Shown piece after piece: positions 26,231 through 35,462 of a stretch of DNA of 64,000 nucleotides. The position numbers and the translations under genes were made by a program. This DNA is from Vicinamibacterales bacterium. Lineage in GTDB: Bacteria > Acidobacteriota > Vicinamibacteria > Vicinamibacterales > UBA823. How positions within the stretch are numbered: position 1 is the first letter of the stretch; the number at the start of each line of letters is the position of its first letter. The notes beneath the pieces are model-generated. The model was given only the letters and a program-made list of their open reading frames with translations, made no database searches and had not been told where the DNA came from. The stretch lies in assembly GCA_036012125.1 (NCBI GenBank), contig DASCOS010000009.1, forward strand, positions 283,436 through 347,435, read 5' to 3'.

Positions 26231-27724
26231 TTATGCTCCAAATAGCTCAACACCGAAAACACGTGCGAGAATAACAATCCCCGTTAGCCCACTGAACACG
26301 GCCAGACTCAACCAGCTAAACATAACTTCGAATGTCGATGGATAGAAGTGTTTATCGGATTTCGGGATGATGGTCAGGCAATAGTACAGATTCAAGAAGT
26401 AAATCACCGGTGCAACGAAGAGGGCCAGCGCCGAGGCGACTAGCACCAAGAAGACTGGCCTGGGTACTCCCGCAATGATCGCCACTGACGAGACAAGTGA
26501 AAACAACATCGTCAGACGGTAGATGTTGTACTCGGAGTACCAGTGTCGGCGGTGATCATCGGTGAGATCTTCCCTCGCGATCCCCTGCAGTGCCGCCGTC
26601 GAGCGAAAAATGTTTCGACAGCAGGCACCGACGATTCTCGGCCAGCCATCAAAGTAGTTAAACGCGGTGGAGTAGGTCGCAGCAAACGCACCGAGAATGA
26701 AAATGATCATCATCTCCGGGCCGATACTGTCAGTGAAGATTCTAGCAATCTCGCCCATGACATTGTTGCCGGCTACCTCACTGGGATACATCCAGGTGGC
26801 GGCCAGTAATAGAAAAATGGTGGCCAGTATGAATGACACTACGTGACCTAGCCTGAAATCCCATAAGCCGATCTGAAACCAACGGCGACAGTATTCAATA
26901 CCGTGCGCAGGAATCTTCGATGTATCGACGGCCAGGCCAACTTTCGAGTTCGAGAACGGGTCAAACGCTTCCACCAGGCCAGCGCGCTCCAATTCAGGTC
27001 TGATGCGCCCCATGCCGACCTTCTTCGCTTTACCCCACTCTGAAGCCTGAAGCGACACATCAATCCCGGTGGGCAGTAACCCAAGGAACGCAGCAATTAC
27101 GAGCCACGACCCCGCGGGTGTTTCAAAGATAAAGAAATGGCTGAACGCATCTAAGCCAACTGGACGGAAGAAGAACACCAAGAACGTGCAAGCAATCAGC
27201 ATCCCAGCCAGAATCTTGGTTGCAGTCTCAACGGCTGCGTAATTGCCGTAGAGAATGATCGCCACCGCTGTGGTGGCAAGCACGAAGCCATAGTGTGTCT
27301 GGGATAGCGGCAAACCAACGGTCGTCGTGAAAAGGTAATATGCGACTGCGGCTGCAGCAGCTAGACGACCCGCCTGACCAACGGCCGACTGAATGACCGT
27401 GGTAATCATCACGTACCAGAGCGGCCATTTTTTCCAAGCTGTACCATACGCTTCGATGAGGCTCTTGCCAGTAGCATTTGTAAACCGGAAGGCCATCTCA
27501 AATCCGTAGTACTTGAAGATATAGGCGATCGGGATGCACCACAGCAGCGCAAACTCAAACCGGCCACCTGCGGTCGGCGCCGTCACAAGATGGCTAGTCC
27601 CAACACCGGTCATCATCAGGATGAGTCCGGGACCAAAGTGTCGCAGCATTCCCCGCCAAGAGGTATTCGGCAGTGACAACTTGCCGACTACTTGTTCCAA
27701 CCGTGCCGATTGCTCATCAGTCAT
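26231..27724 (-). CDS. Nramp-related membrane transporter lacking the canonical metal motif
   Basis: The 497-residue protein has about eleven membrane segments and Nramp features: GPGLILMMTGVG at the first segment, TAGGRFEFALLWCIPIAYIF, ATGKSLIEAYGTAW, then LGLLPTGIDVSLQASEWGKA at the sixth. In true Nramp metal transporters segment 1 has DPGN and segment 6 has MPH; here they read GTSHLVTAPTAGG and LQASEW, so the usual Mn/Fe site is missing. Nramp-related proteins with altered sites move other ions such as magnesium. It starts 18 bases after the iron-sulfur half of formate dehydrogenase and so belongs to that operon. A link to metal or substrate supply for that enzyme is possible but unproven. 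A cytoplasmic loop of about 60 residues (about 230-290) is a further peculiarity. Confidence 0.72.
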   Translation of the reverse strand: MTDEQSARLEQVVGKLSLPNTSWRGMLRHFGPGLILMMTGVGTSHLVTAPTAGGRFEFALLWCIPIAYIFKYYGFEMAFRFTNATGKSLIEAYGTAWKKWPLWYVMITTVIQSAVGQAGRLAAAAAVAYYLFTTTVGLPLSQTHYGFVLATTAVAIILYGNYAAVETATKILAGMLIACTFLVFFFRPVGLDAFSHFFIFETPAGSWLVIAAFLGLLPTGIDVSLQASEWGKAKKVGMGRIRPELERAGLVEAFDPFSNSKVGLAVDTSKIPAHGIEYCRRWFQIGLWDFRLGHVVSFILATIFLLLAATWMYPSEVAGNNVMGEIARIFTDSIGPEMMIIFILGAFAATYSTAFNYFDGWPRIVGACCRNIFRSTAALQGIAREDLTDDHRRHWYSEYNIYRLTMLFSLVSSVAIIAGVPRPVFLVLVASALALFVAPVIYFLNLYYCLTIIPKSDKHFYPSTFEVMFSWLSLAVFSGLTGIVILARVFGVELFGA

Positions 27725-27742
27725 ACCTGAGGGTTCTCCCGC

Positions 27743-28678
27743 TCACGTTTCCTTGCGATTTTGGACGAACTGCCATCCGAAACGTCCCTTGATGCACAGA
27801 TGCCCGTGGGTCACCGAATGGTCCATCGGCGACATTACCTTCACGATCTCATTGTTCTGCACGTGTAAATCAAGATTACATCCCACGCCACAGTAAGGAC
27901 ATACCGTACGAGTCACACTCTGCTTTGATTCGTCCCACTCTCCACTTTCTCGACGGTCATGCTCACTCTTGAACATAAGGGCGCCCGTTGGACACACGCC
28001 GATGCAGTTCCCGCAATACACACAAGCCGAATCGTCTAACCGCCGATCGAATTCGGTTGAAATCCTGGCGTCAAAACCGCGCCCTGCAACTGCAATGGCA
28101 AATGTGTTCTGCGCGTCCTCACCACAGGCTTCAACACACCTGTAGCAAAGAATGCATTTTGAATAATCGCGTATATACATCTCGTCGTGAATCTTGACCG
28201 GTTGTGCAACCGTTTCCGCTATCGTTCCGTCCGGCGCGTGGTGATGTCCTGGGCTACGACCATCGCGGTCACTAACCGCCGCCGCCAACGGACCAAACTT
28301 CTCGGCATTCACCTCGTAGCTATCTATCCACCGCCGCACGTCATGACTTGCCAAGGACAGATCGACCGACGAGGCCAAGAGTTCAAGGACAAGCTTTCGG
28401 CTATGACGGACCCGTGGCGTATCGGTTCGCACGACAGCCCCTGGCTGCGCCGCACGTGAGCACGAGGGCACCAGCGTCCGGGAACCTTCAAGCTCAACGA
28501 CACAGACACGGCACACGTTTACAGGAGTGAGGGTGTCGAGATAGCACAGCGTCGGCGTGTCAACACCCTTCGCGCGGCAGGCATCCAGGAGGGTGGCTCC
28601 CTCAGGCACACGCACCGTCTCACCATCCACAGTCACTTCGACCAGAGGCAACGTCCGTCCCGTCACTTGATCACTCAT
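27743..28678 (-). CDS. Formate dehydrogenase alpha subunit, separate N-terminal iron-sulfur half
   Basis: The 311-residue protein equals the N-terminal third of NAD-type formate dehydrogenase alpha subunits. A [2Fe-2S] domain has C45, C56, C59 and C73. Two [4Fe-4S] clusters follow (C175, C178, C181, C185 and C219, C222, C225, C229). Next comes the [4Fe-4S] motif of the molybdopterin domain (C260PYC263GVGC267 and C295 in GHLCIKGRF). It stops at GWQFVQNRKET, exactly where a normal protein would continue into RLTHPLIR. That continuation is encoded by a separate gene upstream in the same operon (30520-32433). The His/Cys3 cluster motif usual around residues 100-120 is missing (LLASSVDLSLASHDVRRW has no cysteine). 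ATGAGTGA overlaps the NuoEF-like gene. The protein would link the Mo/W site to the NAD-reducing subunit. Confidence 0.85.
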   Translation of the reverse strand: MSDQVTGRTLPLVEVTVDGETVRVPEGATLLDACRAKGVDTPTLCYLDTLTPVNVCRVCVVELEGSRTLVPSCSRAAQPGAVVRTDTPRVRHSRKLVLELLASSVDLSLASHDVRRWIDSYEVNAEKFGPLAAAVSDRDGRSPGHHHAPDGTIAETVAQPVKIHDEMYIRDYSKCILCYRCVEACGEDAQNTFAIAVAGRGFDARISTEFDRRLDDSACVYCGNCIGVCPTGALMFKSEHDRRESGEWDESKQSVTRTVCPYCGVGCNLDLHVQNNEIVKVMSPMDHSVTHGHLCIKGRFGWQFVQNRKET

Positions 28679-30509
28679 CCGTGAGTCCTCCGAACAATCC
28701 CAACGTCACCGCCGACTGCACTGCATTGGCAGCGGTATGCCCAAGGCCGCAAATCGACGCGTCGCGCATCACCTGAGCCAGCTCGTCCAGTAACTCAGCC
28801 TCGGCCGACGGCTGAGCATCATCACGTACTAGCCGCTGCAAAAGCTCCTCCTGACGCACCGTGCCAACTCGGCACGGCACACACTGCCCGCATGATTCAT
28901 TCCGAAAGAAAGCCGCGATCCGCAATACGATACCGCGCATCTCAGCGTTTTCATCGAACGCCATTACGACGCCAGAACCCAGTGATGCGTTGATCGCCCG
29001 AGTCCCCTCAAACGTGAGCGGCGTGTCGAGGTGCTCTGGCAACACAAAGGAACCGGCAGCTCCTCCGAGCAACACGGTCTTGAGACGTTTACCACTGCTT
29101 ATTCCACCAGACAGATCCAAGAGTTCACGTAACGTTGTACCGAACGGCACCTCATAGAGACCTGGCTGCTCCACAGCACCAGACACGCAAAAGAGCTTCG
29201 AACCAGTCGATTGTTCGGTGCCAACCCCGGCGAAAGCCGACCTACCTTCAAGCAATATGTCGAGGACGTTAGCTAGCGTCTCTACATTGTTAATGACGGT
29301 CGGCTTACCGAACAAGCCCACCTCCACTGGAAACGGTGGTTTGTTCCTGGGCTCGCCGCGAAAACCCTCGATCGAACTGAACAGCGCCGTTTCCTCACCG
29401 CAGATATAGGCACCGGCACCACGACGAACGTCGATATCGAAGGAAAATCCACTGCCCATCACATCGGGACCCAGAAGACCTGCCGATCGGCACTCGCGGA
29501 TCGCGTGCTCCAGTCGCGCGGTAGCAAACGGATACTCGCCCCGTATATAAAGGTATCCCTGGTCAGCACCAACGGCAAAACCTGCAATTGTCATCGACTC
29601 GACGATGGCAAACGGGTCTTCCTCCATCAAGACGCGGTCCTTGAATGTCCCAGGTTCAGATTCATCGGCGTTGCACACTAAGTAATGTGGCTTGACCGGA
29701 GCCTTAGCCACGGCATCCCACTTACGGCCAGTTGGAAACGCCGCACCGCCACGGCCTTGTAGCTTTGACCCCGATACTTCTGCAATCACCTGCGCCGGCC
29801 CGATTTCAATCGCTCGGCGAAGTGCTGCATATCCATTGGCGGACTGATATGCAGCAAGACTCGTCGGGTCACAAGCGTCAACACGCCGTAGTAAGCGCAA
29901 GGCTGGATCTCGCGGTCCGGTGGTTTGTGGCGTTGAAATGGAAGGAGGTGTCGGTATAGCAGCACCATTCAACACCTCTTCAATATCTTCCACCTTCGCA
30001 GGCGCCACCGTACCGTCCGCCCCATCACCAGCCAACTGAAACAGAACGGCTGGCGCACGTTCGCAAAGTCCGAGACAAGGGCTTCGATGCCAAGTCGCTT
30101 TCCCGTTTACCGATGGCGTTCCTGGGGAACCCAATTTACGCTCTAGTGTCGCGCACAACCCGTCTGCACCACGTAACTTACAGGCGATATCGTCACACAC
30201 GTGCGCAACTCGTGCCGGCCTCTCGTTGGTAGAAAACAACGCGTAAAAACTCGCAACACCGTAGGCTTCAGCAGGTGGGATCAGAAGTTGGCGACAGATC
30301 TCATTGAACGCACCCTGCGAGATCCAGCCAACCTTCTTCTGTACAGCGTGGAGTGCGGGCAGCAGTAGGTGTCGCCTGGCGCGCGCCTCTTGAAGGCCTT
30401 CCCCTGCAACCTGTTCCGCCTCAGGTAAATCCGACCGGTGCTCAATAATGGTAGCGACCGCAGCACGTTCTATTTCATTCGCCTCAACCGGCAGTAGTTT
30501 CAGATCCAT
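28671..30509 (-). CDS. NuoE-NuoF fusion, NAD(P)-reducing diaphorase subunit of formate dehydrogenase
   Basis: Residues about 20-190 form a NuoE-like thioredoxin-fold domain with a [2Fe-2S] site (CDDIACKLRG and SPCLGLCERAP). The rest is NuoF-like. FMN/NAD-binding motifs are GRGGAAFPTGRKWDAV and GADQGYLYIRGEYP with RRGAGAYICGEETAL. The N3-type [4Fe-4S] motif is ESCGQCVPCRVGT with a later cysteine in ASICGLG. The subunit accepts electrons from the formate site and reduces NAD+ in the cytoplasm. The gene sits between the two halves of the alpha subunit: 10 bases after the catalytic half and overlapping the iron-sulfur half by 8 bases. Fused NuoEF subunits are known in soluble NAD-dependent formate dehydrogenases and hydrogenases. 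Confidence 0.9.
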   Translation of the reverse strand: MDLKLLPVEANEIERAAVATIIEHRSDLPEAEQVAGEGLQEARARRHLLLPALHAVQKKVGWISQGAFNEICRQLLIPPAEAYGVASFYALFSTNERPARVAHVCDDIACKLRGADGLCATLERKLGSPGTPSVNGKATWHRSPCLGLCERAPAVLFQLAGDGADGTVAPAKVEDIEEVLNGAAIPTPPSISTPQTTGPRDPALRLLRRVDACDPTSLAAYQSANGYAALRRAIEIGPAQVIAEVSGSKLQGRGGAAFPTGRKWDAVAKAPVKPHYLVCNADESEPGTFKDRVLMEEDPFAIVESMTIAGFAVGADQGYLYIRGEYPFATARLEHAIRECRSAGLLGPDVMGSGFSFDIDVRRGAGAYICGEETALFSSIEGFRGEPRNKPPFPVEVGLFGKPTVINNVETLANVLDILLEGRSAFAGVGTEQSTGSKLFCVSGAVEQPGLYEVPFGTTLRELLDLSGGISSGKRLKTVLLGGAAGSFVLPEHLDTPLTFEGTRAINASLGSGVVMAFDENAEMRGIVLRIAAFFRNESCGQCVPCRVGTVRQEELLQRLVRDDAQPSAEAELLDELAQVMRDASICGLGHTAANAVQSAVTLGLFGGLTDE

Positions 30510-30519
30510 TTACGCTCGT

Positions 30520-32433
30520 TCATCCGCCATTACCGACCGGCGACTCAATTTTCTCGATACAAATCGCCGTAGCCTTGAAATCGGCCGTTCCCGACTTCTT
30601 ATCCCAGGTCGGGTTGGTCAGTTTATTGGTTTCAGCCTCATCGGAAAAATGGAATGTGGTAAACGCCAAGCCGGGTCGTAGATCGTTCGTATAACGCACA
30701 GTCATGTTGATCACACCACGGCGTGAGCGGACCCGTACCTGCTCGTTGTCAGCAACACGCCATCGGCGACCGTCAGACTCGCAAATGTCAAGGGTCTCTG
30801 GCCGCCTGAGCGGAGACCGAAAGCCGCCGCTCTGCACTCCGGTGTTATATGAGTCCAGTCGTCGCCCGGTTGTTAGACGGAGCGGATATTCGTCAGTCAA
30901 TTCATCGGCTGGTGGCAAATGCTCAACGACACTGAAAGGTGCTAAGCGACCTTCCACGGGCCGCTTCCACAGCCGACCGTGCAAGTACGAACTCCCCTGA
31001 CTATGCTCATCAGGACAAGGCCAACAGATACCACCCAGCGCCTCGATCCGGGCGTAACTCATACCAGCATGCATCGGGGACAGGCTCCTTACTTCGTTCC
31101 AGATTTCCTCAGCAGTTGGAGAGCCCCAGTCATGTCCTAGCCGTCTTGCAAGTTCACACAGTATCTCGACGTCGTCACGCGCTTCTCCCGGAGGGTCGAG
31201 TGCTTTTCGGACACGTTGTACCCGTCGCTCGCTGCTCGTAACGGTGCCCTCTGCTTCTGCCCAGCCAGCGGCCGCTGGTAATACGACGTCCGCGAGTTCA
31301 GCAGTCTTGGTCAGGAAAATGTCCTGAACGACGAGGTGGTCCAATCCCTTCATCAGGTGAATCGCGTGCTCAGCGTTCGCCTCAGATTGCGCTGGGTTCT
31401 CGCCAATCACGTAGAGACCACGCAGATCGCTCCGTTCCATGGCTTCAAACATCAGTGTTAAATGCCAGCCGCTCTTCTCCGGAATAGTGCAGTTCCAAGC
31501 ACTTTCAAACTTCTGACGTAGTGCGTCATCTTCCACATCCTGGAAGCCGGTTAGTTTATTCGGAATTGCACCCATGTCACCGCCACCCTGAACATTATTC
31601 TGGCCACGCACAGGATTGAGGCCAGAACCAGAGTGTCCAACGTGGCCTGTTAGGAGCGACAGGTTAATCAGAGACAGCACATTGTCCACTCCGTTGTGAT
31701 GCTCTGTGATCCCAAGTGTCCAGCAGAGTTGTGCCTTCTTGGCACCAGCGTAGGTGTGAGCCAGATCTTGGATCAAGGCTCCTGGCACGCCAGTGATTCG
31801 TTCGGCGTGCTCGAGGGTATACGACTCAACCGCCACGCGGTACTCGTCGAATCCGGTCGTAGCATGCTCGATAAAATCACTGTGAACGAGACCTTGGGTG
31901 ATAATTTCCCTCGCCGCAGCGTTGGCTAGAACAATGTCGGAACCGACGTCTAGACCAAGCCAAACATCTGCCCACTGCGCCGAACTCGTTCGGCGCGGAT
32001 CCACAACGTAGCAGCGGGCACCGTTCCGCACTGCCTTTAGTAGATGATGGAAGAATATCGGATGGGTCTCGCGAGCATTTGACCCCCACAAGATGACTAC
32101 TTCAGCTTCTTCCAGTGCCTGGTAGGAACTCGTGCCGCCTCCCGCTCCGAAGACCGTCGCCAGACCGACGACGCTGGGAGCGTGTCAGGTGCGGTTACAG
32201 CTGTCAATATTGTTACTGCCGATTACCGAGCGAGCGAATTTCTGCGCCACAAAATTCATCTCGTTCGTCGTCTTCGAGCAACTAAACATCCCGACTGCAG
32301 ACCCACCGTGCTCATCAACGACCTTCTTGAGACCTGACGCCGCACGGTCCAAGGCCTCGTCCCAGCTTGCTTGTCGTAACGAGCCGTTCTCTCGAATCAA
32401 CGGGTGTGTCAATCGGGTTAAAGGTTCTCCCAT
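30520..32433 (-). CDS. fdhA: Formate dehydrogenase catalytic subunit, selenocysteine-containing (in-frame UGA)
   Basis: One continuous frame of 637 residues is interrupted only by a TGA at 32187-32185. The residues around it, NNIDSCNRT-U-HAPSVVGL, match the active-site segment of formate dehydrogenases, where selenocysteine (or cysteine) binds Mo or W and the following histidine helps take up the proton. Sec is residue 83. The rest is normal: FGAGGGTSSYQ, LWGSNARETHPIFFHHLL, RGQNNVQGGGDMGAIP, a TAELADVVLPAAAGWAE segment and a C-terminal cofactor domain (AFTTFHFSDEAETNKLTNP). The protein starts at RLTHPLIRENG; the [4Fe-4S] domain that should precede it is a separate gene (27743-28678). AGGA lies six bases before the ATG at 32433, and a stop (32469-32467) is close upstream, so the short N-terminus is real. 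It oxidises formate to CO2. Selenocysteine synthesis genes must lie outside the window. Confidence 0.92.
32155..32187 (-). promoter_or_regulatory. SECIS element with its UGA selenocysteine codon
   Basis: After the UGA (32187-32185) an 11-base spacer leads to CGUCGUC-GGUCU-GGCGACG (32173-32155), a seven-pair stem, including one U-G pair, with a five-base loop. The loop GGUCU is the one in the E. coli fdhF SECIS, which SelB contacts at GGU. The loop starts 18 bases after the UGA, the same distance as in E. coli fdhF by my recollection. Confidence 0.85.
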
Positions 32434-32623
32434 CTCATGTCCTCGCAGCTCTCGGAAGAGCGGAGTTTATCATGGCAAGTAGCAGCATTCACGGTGGACT
32501 CGGCGATCGTACCGAAATCAGACCGGTGTTCATGCTAATCTTGGGGACTAATCAAGACCATTCCGCACTTGACCACTAAATACGGATCCCAACGGCTGTG
32601 CAGATTGATGAGGAAAACCTGCG

Positions 32624-33970
32624 ATGAATAACTATTGGCGCATCGGCTTATTGGTCGGCCTGCTCTGGCAAGTCCCCAGTGGGACTCTTGCACAGACAAC
32701 CGAACAGCCAAGCCCAGAAAATCTAGCCGCGCGCGCCTGGTTCCAGGATGCCAAGTTCGGGTTGTTTATCCACTGGGGAATCTATAGCGTTCTCGGTGCC
32801 GGTGAATGGGTAATGGAAGAACGGGGCACCCCGTCCTATACCGATAGGCCTGGTATTTCAGTATTGCACTACGACCGTCTTGCCGAACAGTTCAATCCAA
32901 CCGAGTTCGACGCTCGCGAGTGGGTGGCACTGGCCAAGGCCGCCGGCATGAAGTACATCACGATCACCTCCAAACACCATGATGGATTTGCAATGTACGA
33001 CTCCGCCCTGACTGACTGGGACATCGTCGACCGAACACCCTATGGGCGTGACGTTCTAGCCGACCTCGCCGAGGCCTGCCGGGAAGAAGGGATCAAGTTA
33101 TTCTTCTACCATTCCCAACTTGACTGGCGACATGAGGATTACTTCCCACGTGGTCGAACCGGTCAACAGGCTGGACGGCCAGAACATGGCAACTGGAGCA
33201 CGTATATTGATTTCATGAATGGTCAGTTGCGAGAACTCCTGACCAATTATGGGGAGATCGGTGGGATTTGGTTTGATGGGATGTGGGATAAATGGGATGC
33301 GCCATGGCGATTAGAAGAAACCTATGCGCTGATCCACGAACTTCAGCCGCAGGCTCTCATCGGATCCAATCACCACCTAGCACCGAAACCCGGCGAGGAC
33401 TTTCAGATGTTTGAAAGAGATTTGCCTGGCGTCAACAGCGCCGGGTTCAACACAACTGAAATTGGCACACTGCCGCTCGAAACAGCAGAAACGATCAACC
33501 GATCCTGGGGCTTTAACCTGACCGATCACGATTACAAGAGCACCGAAGAACTCATCCGTTACCTTGTAAGCGCTGCGGGCCGAGGTGCAAACTTCTTGCT
33601 CAACGTCGGACCGATGCCGAACGGGAAGATTCAGCCTGAATTCGTAGAGCGATTACGTGGAATTGGTGGCTGGCTCGAGTTGTACGGCGACTCAATCTAC
33701 AACACGCGTGGCGGTCTAATCGCTCCAGGACCGTGGGGCGTTAGCACGGCAACACAAGACGTCGTCTATCTCCACGTGCTCGACTGGAATGGGCGGGTCC
33801 TCGCACTCCCGAGCCTCAACCGCAAGATAGCAACCGCCCGGTTACTTCGCAACCAGGCCCTTGTGCCGTTTGAGATGAACGATGATGCTCTATTGGTCAC
33901 GCTACCGGCTCGACCCGATGGCCTCATCGATGAAATCGTCGTCCTTGAGATGCAATCGGGACAGCCCTGA
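32624..33970 (+). CDS. Exported alpha-L-fucosidase (GH29)
   Basis: A signal peptide (MNNYWRIGLLVGLLWQVPSG, cleavage after TLAQ) leads a GH29 catalytic domain: WFQDAKFGLFIHWGIYSVLG, AGMKYITITSKHHDGFAMYD, FFYHSQLDWRHEDYFPRG, and the nucleophile aspartate in GGIWFDGMWDKWD. Further family motifs are INRSWGFNLTDHDYKS and GRGANFLLNVGPMPNGKIQ. It would release L-fucose from glycans in the periplasm or outside. AGGA is placed before the ATG. It is divergent from the formate dehydrogenase operon and convergent with an MFS transporter. Length (448) is typical for the shorter GH29 enzymes that lack a C-terminal carbohydrate-binding domain. A related activity such as alpha-L-galactosidase is possible. 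Confidence 0.92.
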   Translation: MNNYWRIGLLVGLLWQVPSGTLAQTTEQPSPENLAARAWFQDAKFGLFIHWGIYSVLGAGEWVMEERGTPSYTDRPGISVLHYDRLAEQFNPTEFDAREWVALAKAAGMKYITITSKHHDGFAMYDSALTDWDIVDRTPYGRDVLADLAEACREEGIKLFFYHSQLDWRHEDYFPRGRTGQQAGRPEHGNWSTYIDFMNGQLRELLTNYGEIGGIWFDGMWDKWDAPWRLEETYALIHELQPQALIGSNHHLAPKPGEDFQMFERDLPGVNSAGFNTTEIGTLPLETAETINRSWGFNLTDHDYKSTEELIRYLVSAAGRGANFLLNVGPMPNGKIQPEFVERLRGIGGWLELYGDSIYNTRGGLIAPGPWGVSTATQDVVYLHVLDWNGRVLALPSLNRKIATARLLRNQALVPFEMNDDALLVTLPARPDGLIDEIVVLEMQSGQP

Positions 33971-33985
33971 AGTGGTGACCGACAT

Positions 33986-35314
33986 TCATTCCGGTAATGC
34001 CTCGCTTTGGGGTTCTGGTAACCAGAAGCTGGCTGTGAATCCCAAGGCGTAAACGAACAGGCCGACAATCGCGGAAGCATACGCTAGCTGTACCGCAGGG
34101 TTTTCTCCAGGCATGACATTGGTCAACTGCGTCGTCACCAAAGCGAATGACGTTCCGATCATTCGCCCACCGATATTAGCCGCGAAACTCTCACCAGTAC
34201 CTCGAAGGTGCGTGGGATACACGCGCGGAAGATAGTTGCCCCAAAAACTAAACTGCGCGACGGTACATACACCGGCGACGAATAAGCCAAACTGAAGCAT
34301 TGGAAGGCTGGTGGTCGTAGCGAATAGGAATACTGGCGGCACAAGTAGCAGGCCCGGCACCTGAAACACTCGCAGTAATCGGCGCCTAGCAACAATCCGA
34401 ACAGCAAAGAAAGCCAAGAGTAACCGACCGGTGAGCCCTCCCATCTCCTGAACGAATTGAACAGTGCCGATAATCTGTTCTTGTTGAACGCGTGCCAGCA
34501 TCGCGATCTCCTCAAGGCCTGGGACAATTCGCGGCGCCTGCTGTATCGCACCAAACGCCGCACCATAGGCACACGCAAACATTATCGCCGTCACGATGGT
34601 TGTCTGCCGATACGCCGGTTGGAACAGCTCGCCGATGCTGGGCCGCTTTAATGTACCTGCCATTTTCTTCTGGTACCACGTCGGCGACTCAGGTAAGAAA
34701 GGTCGGACCACAATGAGAGGTAAAGCTGGAATCACGCCAGACATCAGGGTGTAACGCCAAGCCTCATGACCACCTTGGATCTCCGGTAATGAATCGCCAT
34801 AGGTAACAGCAAGAAAATAAGCTCCACTGACAAGAAGGCCGCCTATTGACGAAAAAGCCTGCGTGTAGCCGAGCACTGCTTCACGTTGTTTCGGCTCAGG
34901 GAATAACTCGGCGAGCCACGCAACGGCCGCGACAAACTCCACAACAACGCCAGCAAAGGTTGTGCAGCGTAAGAACAGTAGCATTTCGATAGACGTAGCG
35001 AACCCCGCAGCTAGCGCAGAGCCCGCGTATAGGAGAATGCTCCAGACCAGCACACGCCGGCGTCCGAATAGATCTGTAAGATAACCTCCCAATAGGCCGA
35101 ACGTGCCGCCGACCACCGCTGGCACGAAGAAAAGCATGCCTACCCAGAGGTTGAAGGCGGGAGTACCTGGCGCAGCACCAATTAATTCAAGCAGTGCTGG
35201 ACGCACGATGAGCGGCAACATCAATAGCTCGTAAATGTCGAACGCGAAGCCAAGAGCAGCGACTCCGCAAATTGTCCATTGGATTGGAGATAGACGGCTG
35301 AAAGAGTGTGGCAT
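33986..35314 (-). CDS. MFS transporter
   Basis: The protein (442 residues) has twelve predicted membrane segments with the MFS loop motif GGYLTDLFGRRRVLVWS between segments 2 and 3 and the central PFLPESPTWYQKK. A matching second-half segment is FSFWGNYLPRVYPTHLRGTGESFAANIGGRMIG. It resembles metabolite:H+ symporters of the sugar/aromatic acid groups. The ATG at 35314 follows GGAG; the frame itself opens one codon earlier at TTG. It is convergent with the fucosidase gene, 15 bases apart, so functional linkage (import of a released sugar) is only a guess. The substrate cannot be read from the sequence. Confidence 0.85.
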   Translation of the reverse strand: MPHSFSRLSPIQWTICGVAALGFAFDIYELLMLPLIVRPALLELIGAAPGTPAFNLWVGMLFFVPAVVGGTFGLLGGYLTDLFGRRRVLVWSILLYAGSALAAGFATSIEMLLFLRCTTFAGVVVEFVAAVAWLAELFPEPKQREAVLGYTQAFSSIGGLLVSGAYFLAVTYGDSLPEIQGGHEAWRYTLMSGVIPALPLIVVRPFLPESPTWYQKKMAGTLKRPSIGELFQPAYRQTTIVTAIMFACAYGAAFGAIQQAPRIVPGLEEIAMLARVQQEQIIGTVQFVQEMGGLTGRLLLAFFAVRIVARRRLLRVFQVPGLLLVPPVFLFATTTSLPMLQFGLFVAGVCTVAQFSFWGNYLPRVYPTHLRGTGESFAANIGGRMIGTSFALVTTQLTNVMPGENPAVQLAYASAIVGLFVYALGFTASFWLPEPQSEALPE

Positions 35315-35462
35315 CAAGAACTCCAGAATCTGATGTATTTAGACGCTCAGCGCAAGGAAATTCAGAAGCGTTACATTACAATGAAGAGAGTTACGGTGCG
35401 CCAGCCCAGCTGCACAGCGACAGTTTCGAAGGTAACGTATTAATCTGAAAAGGAGTGATCTC

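Noticed and set aside
32185..32433. A short separate gene ending at the TGA of 32187-32185
   Set aside because: The frame continues without shift through the active-site segment of formate dehydrogenase, and a SECIS hairpin follows the TGA. I read it as selenocysteine in one gene.
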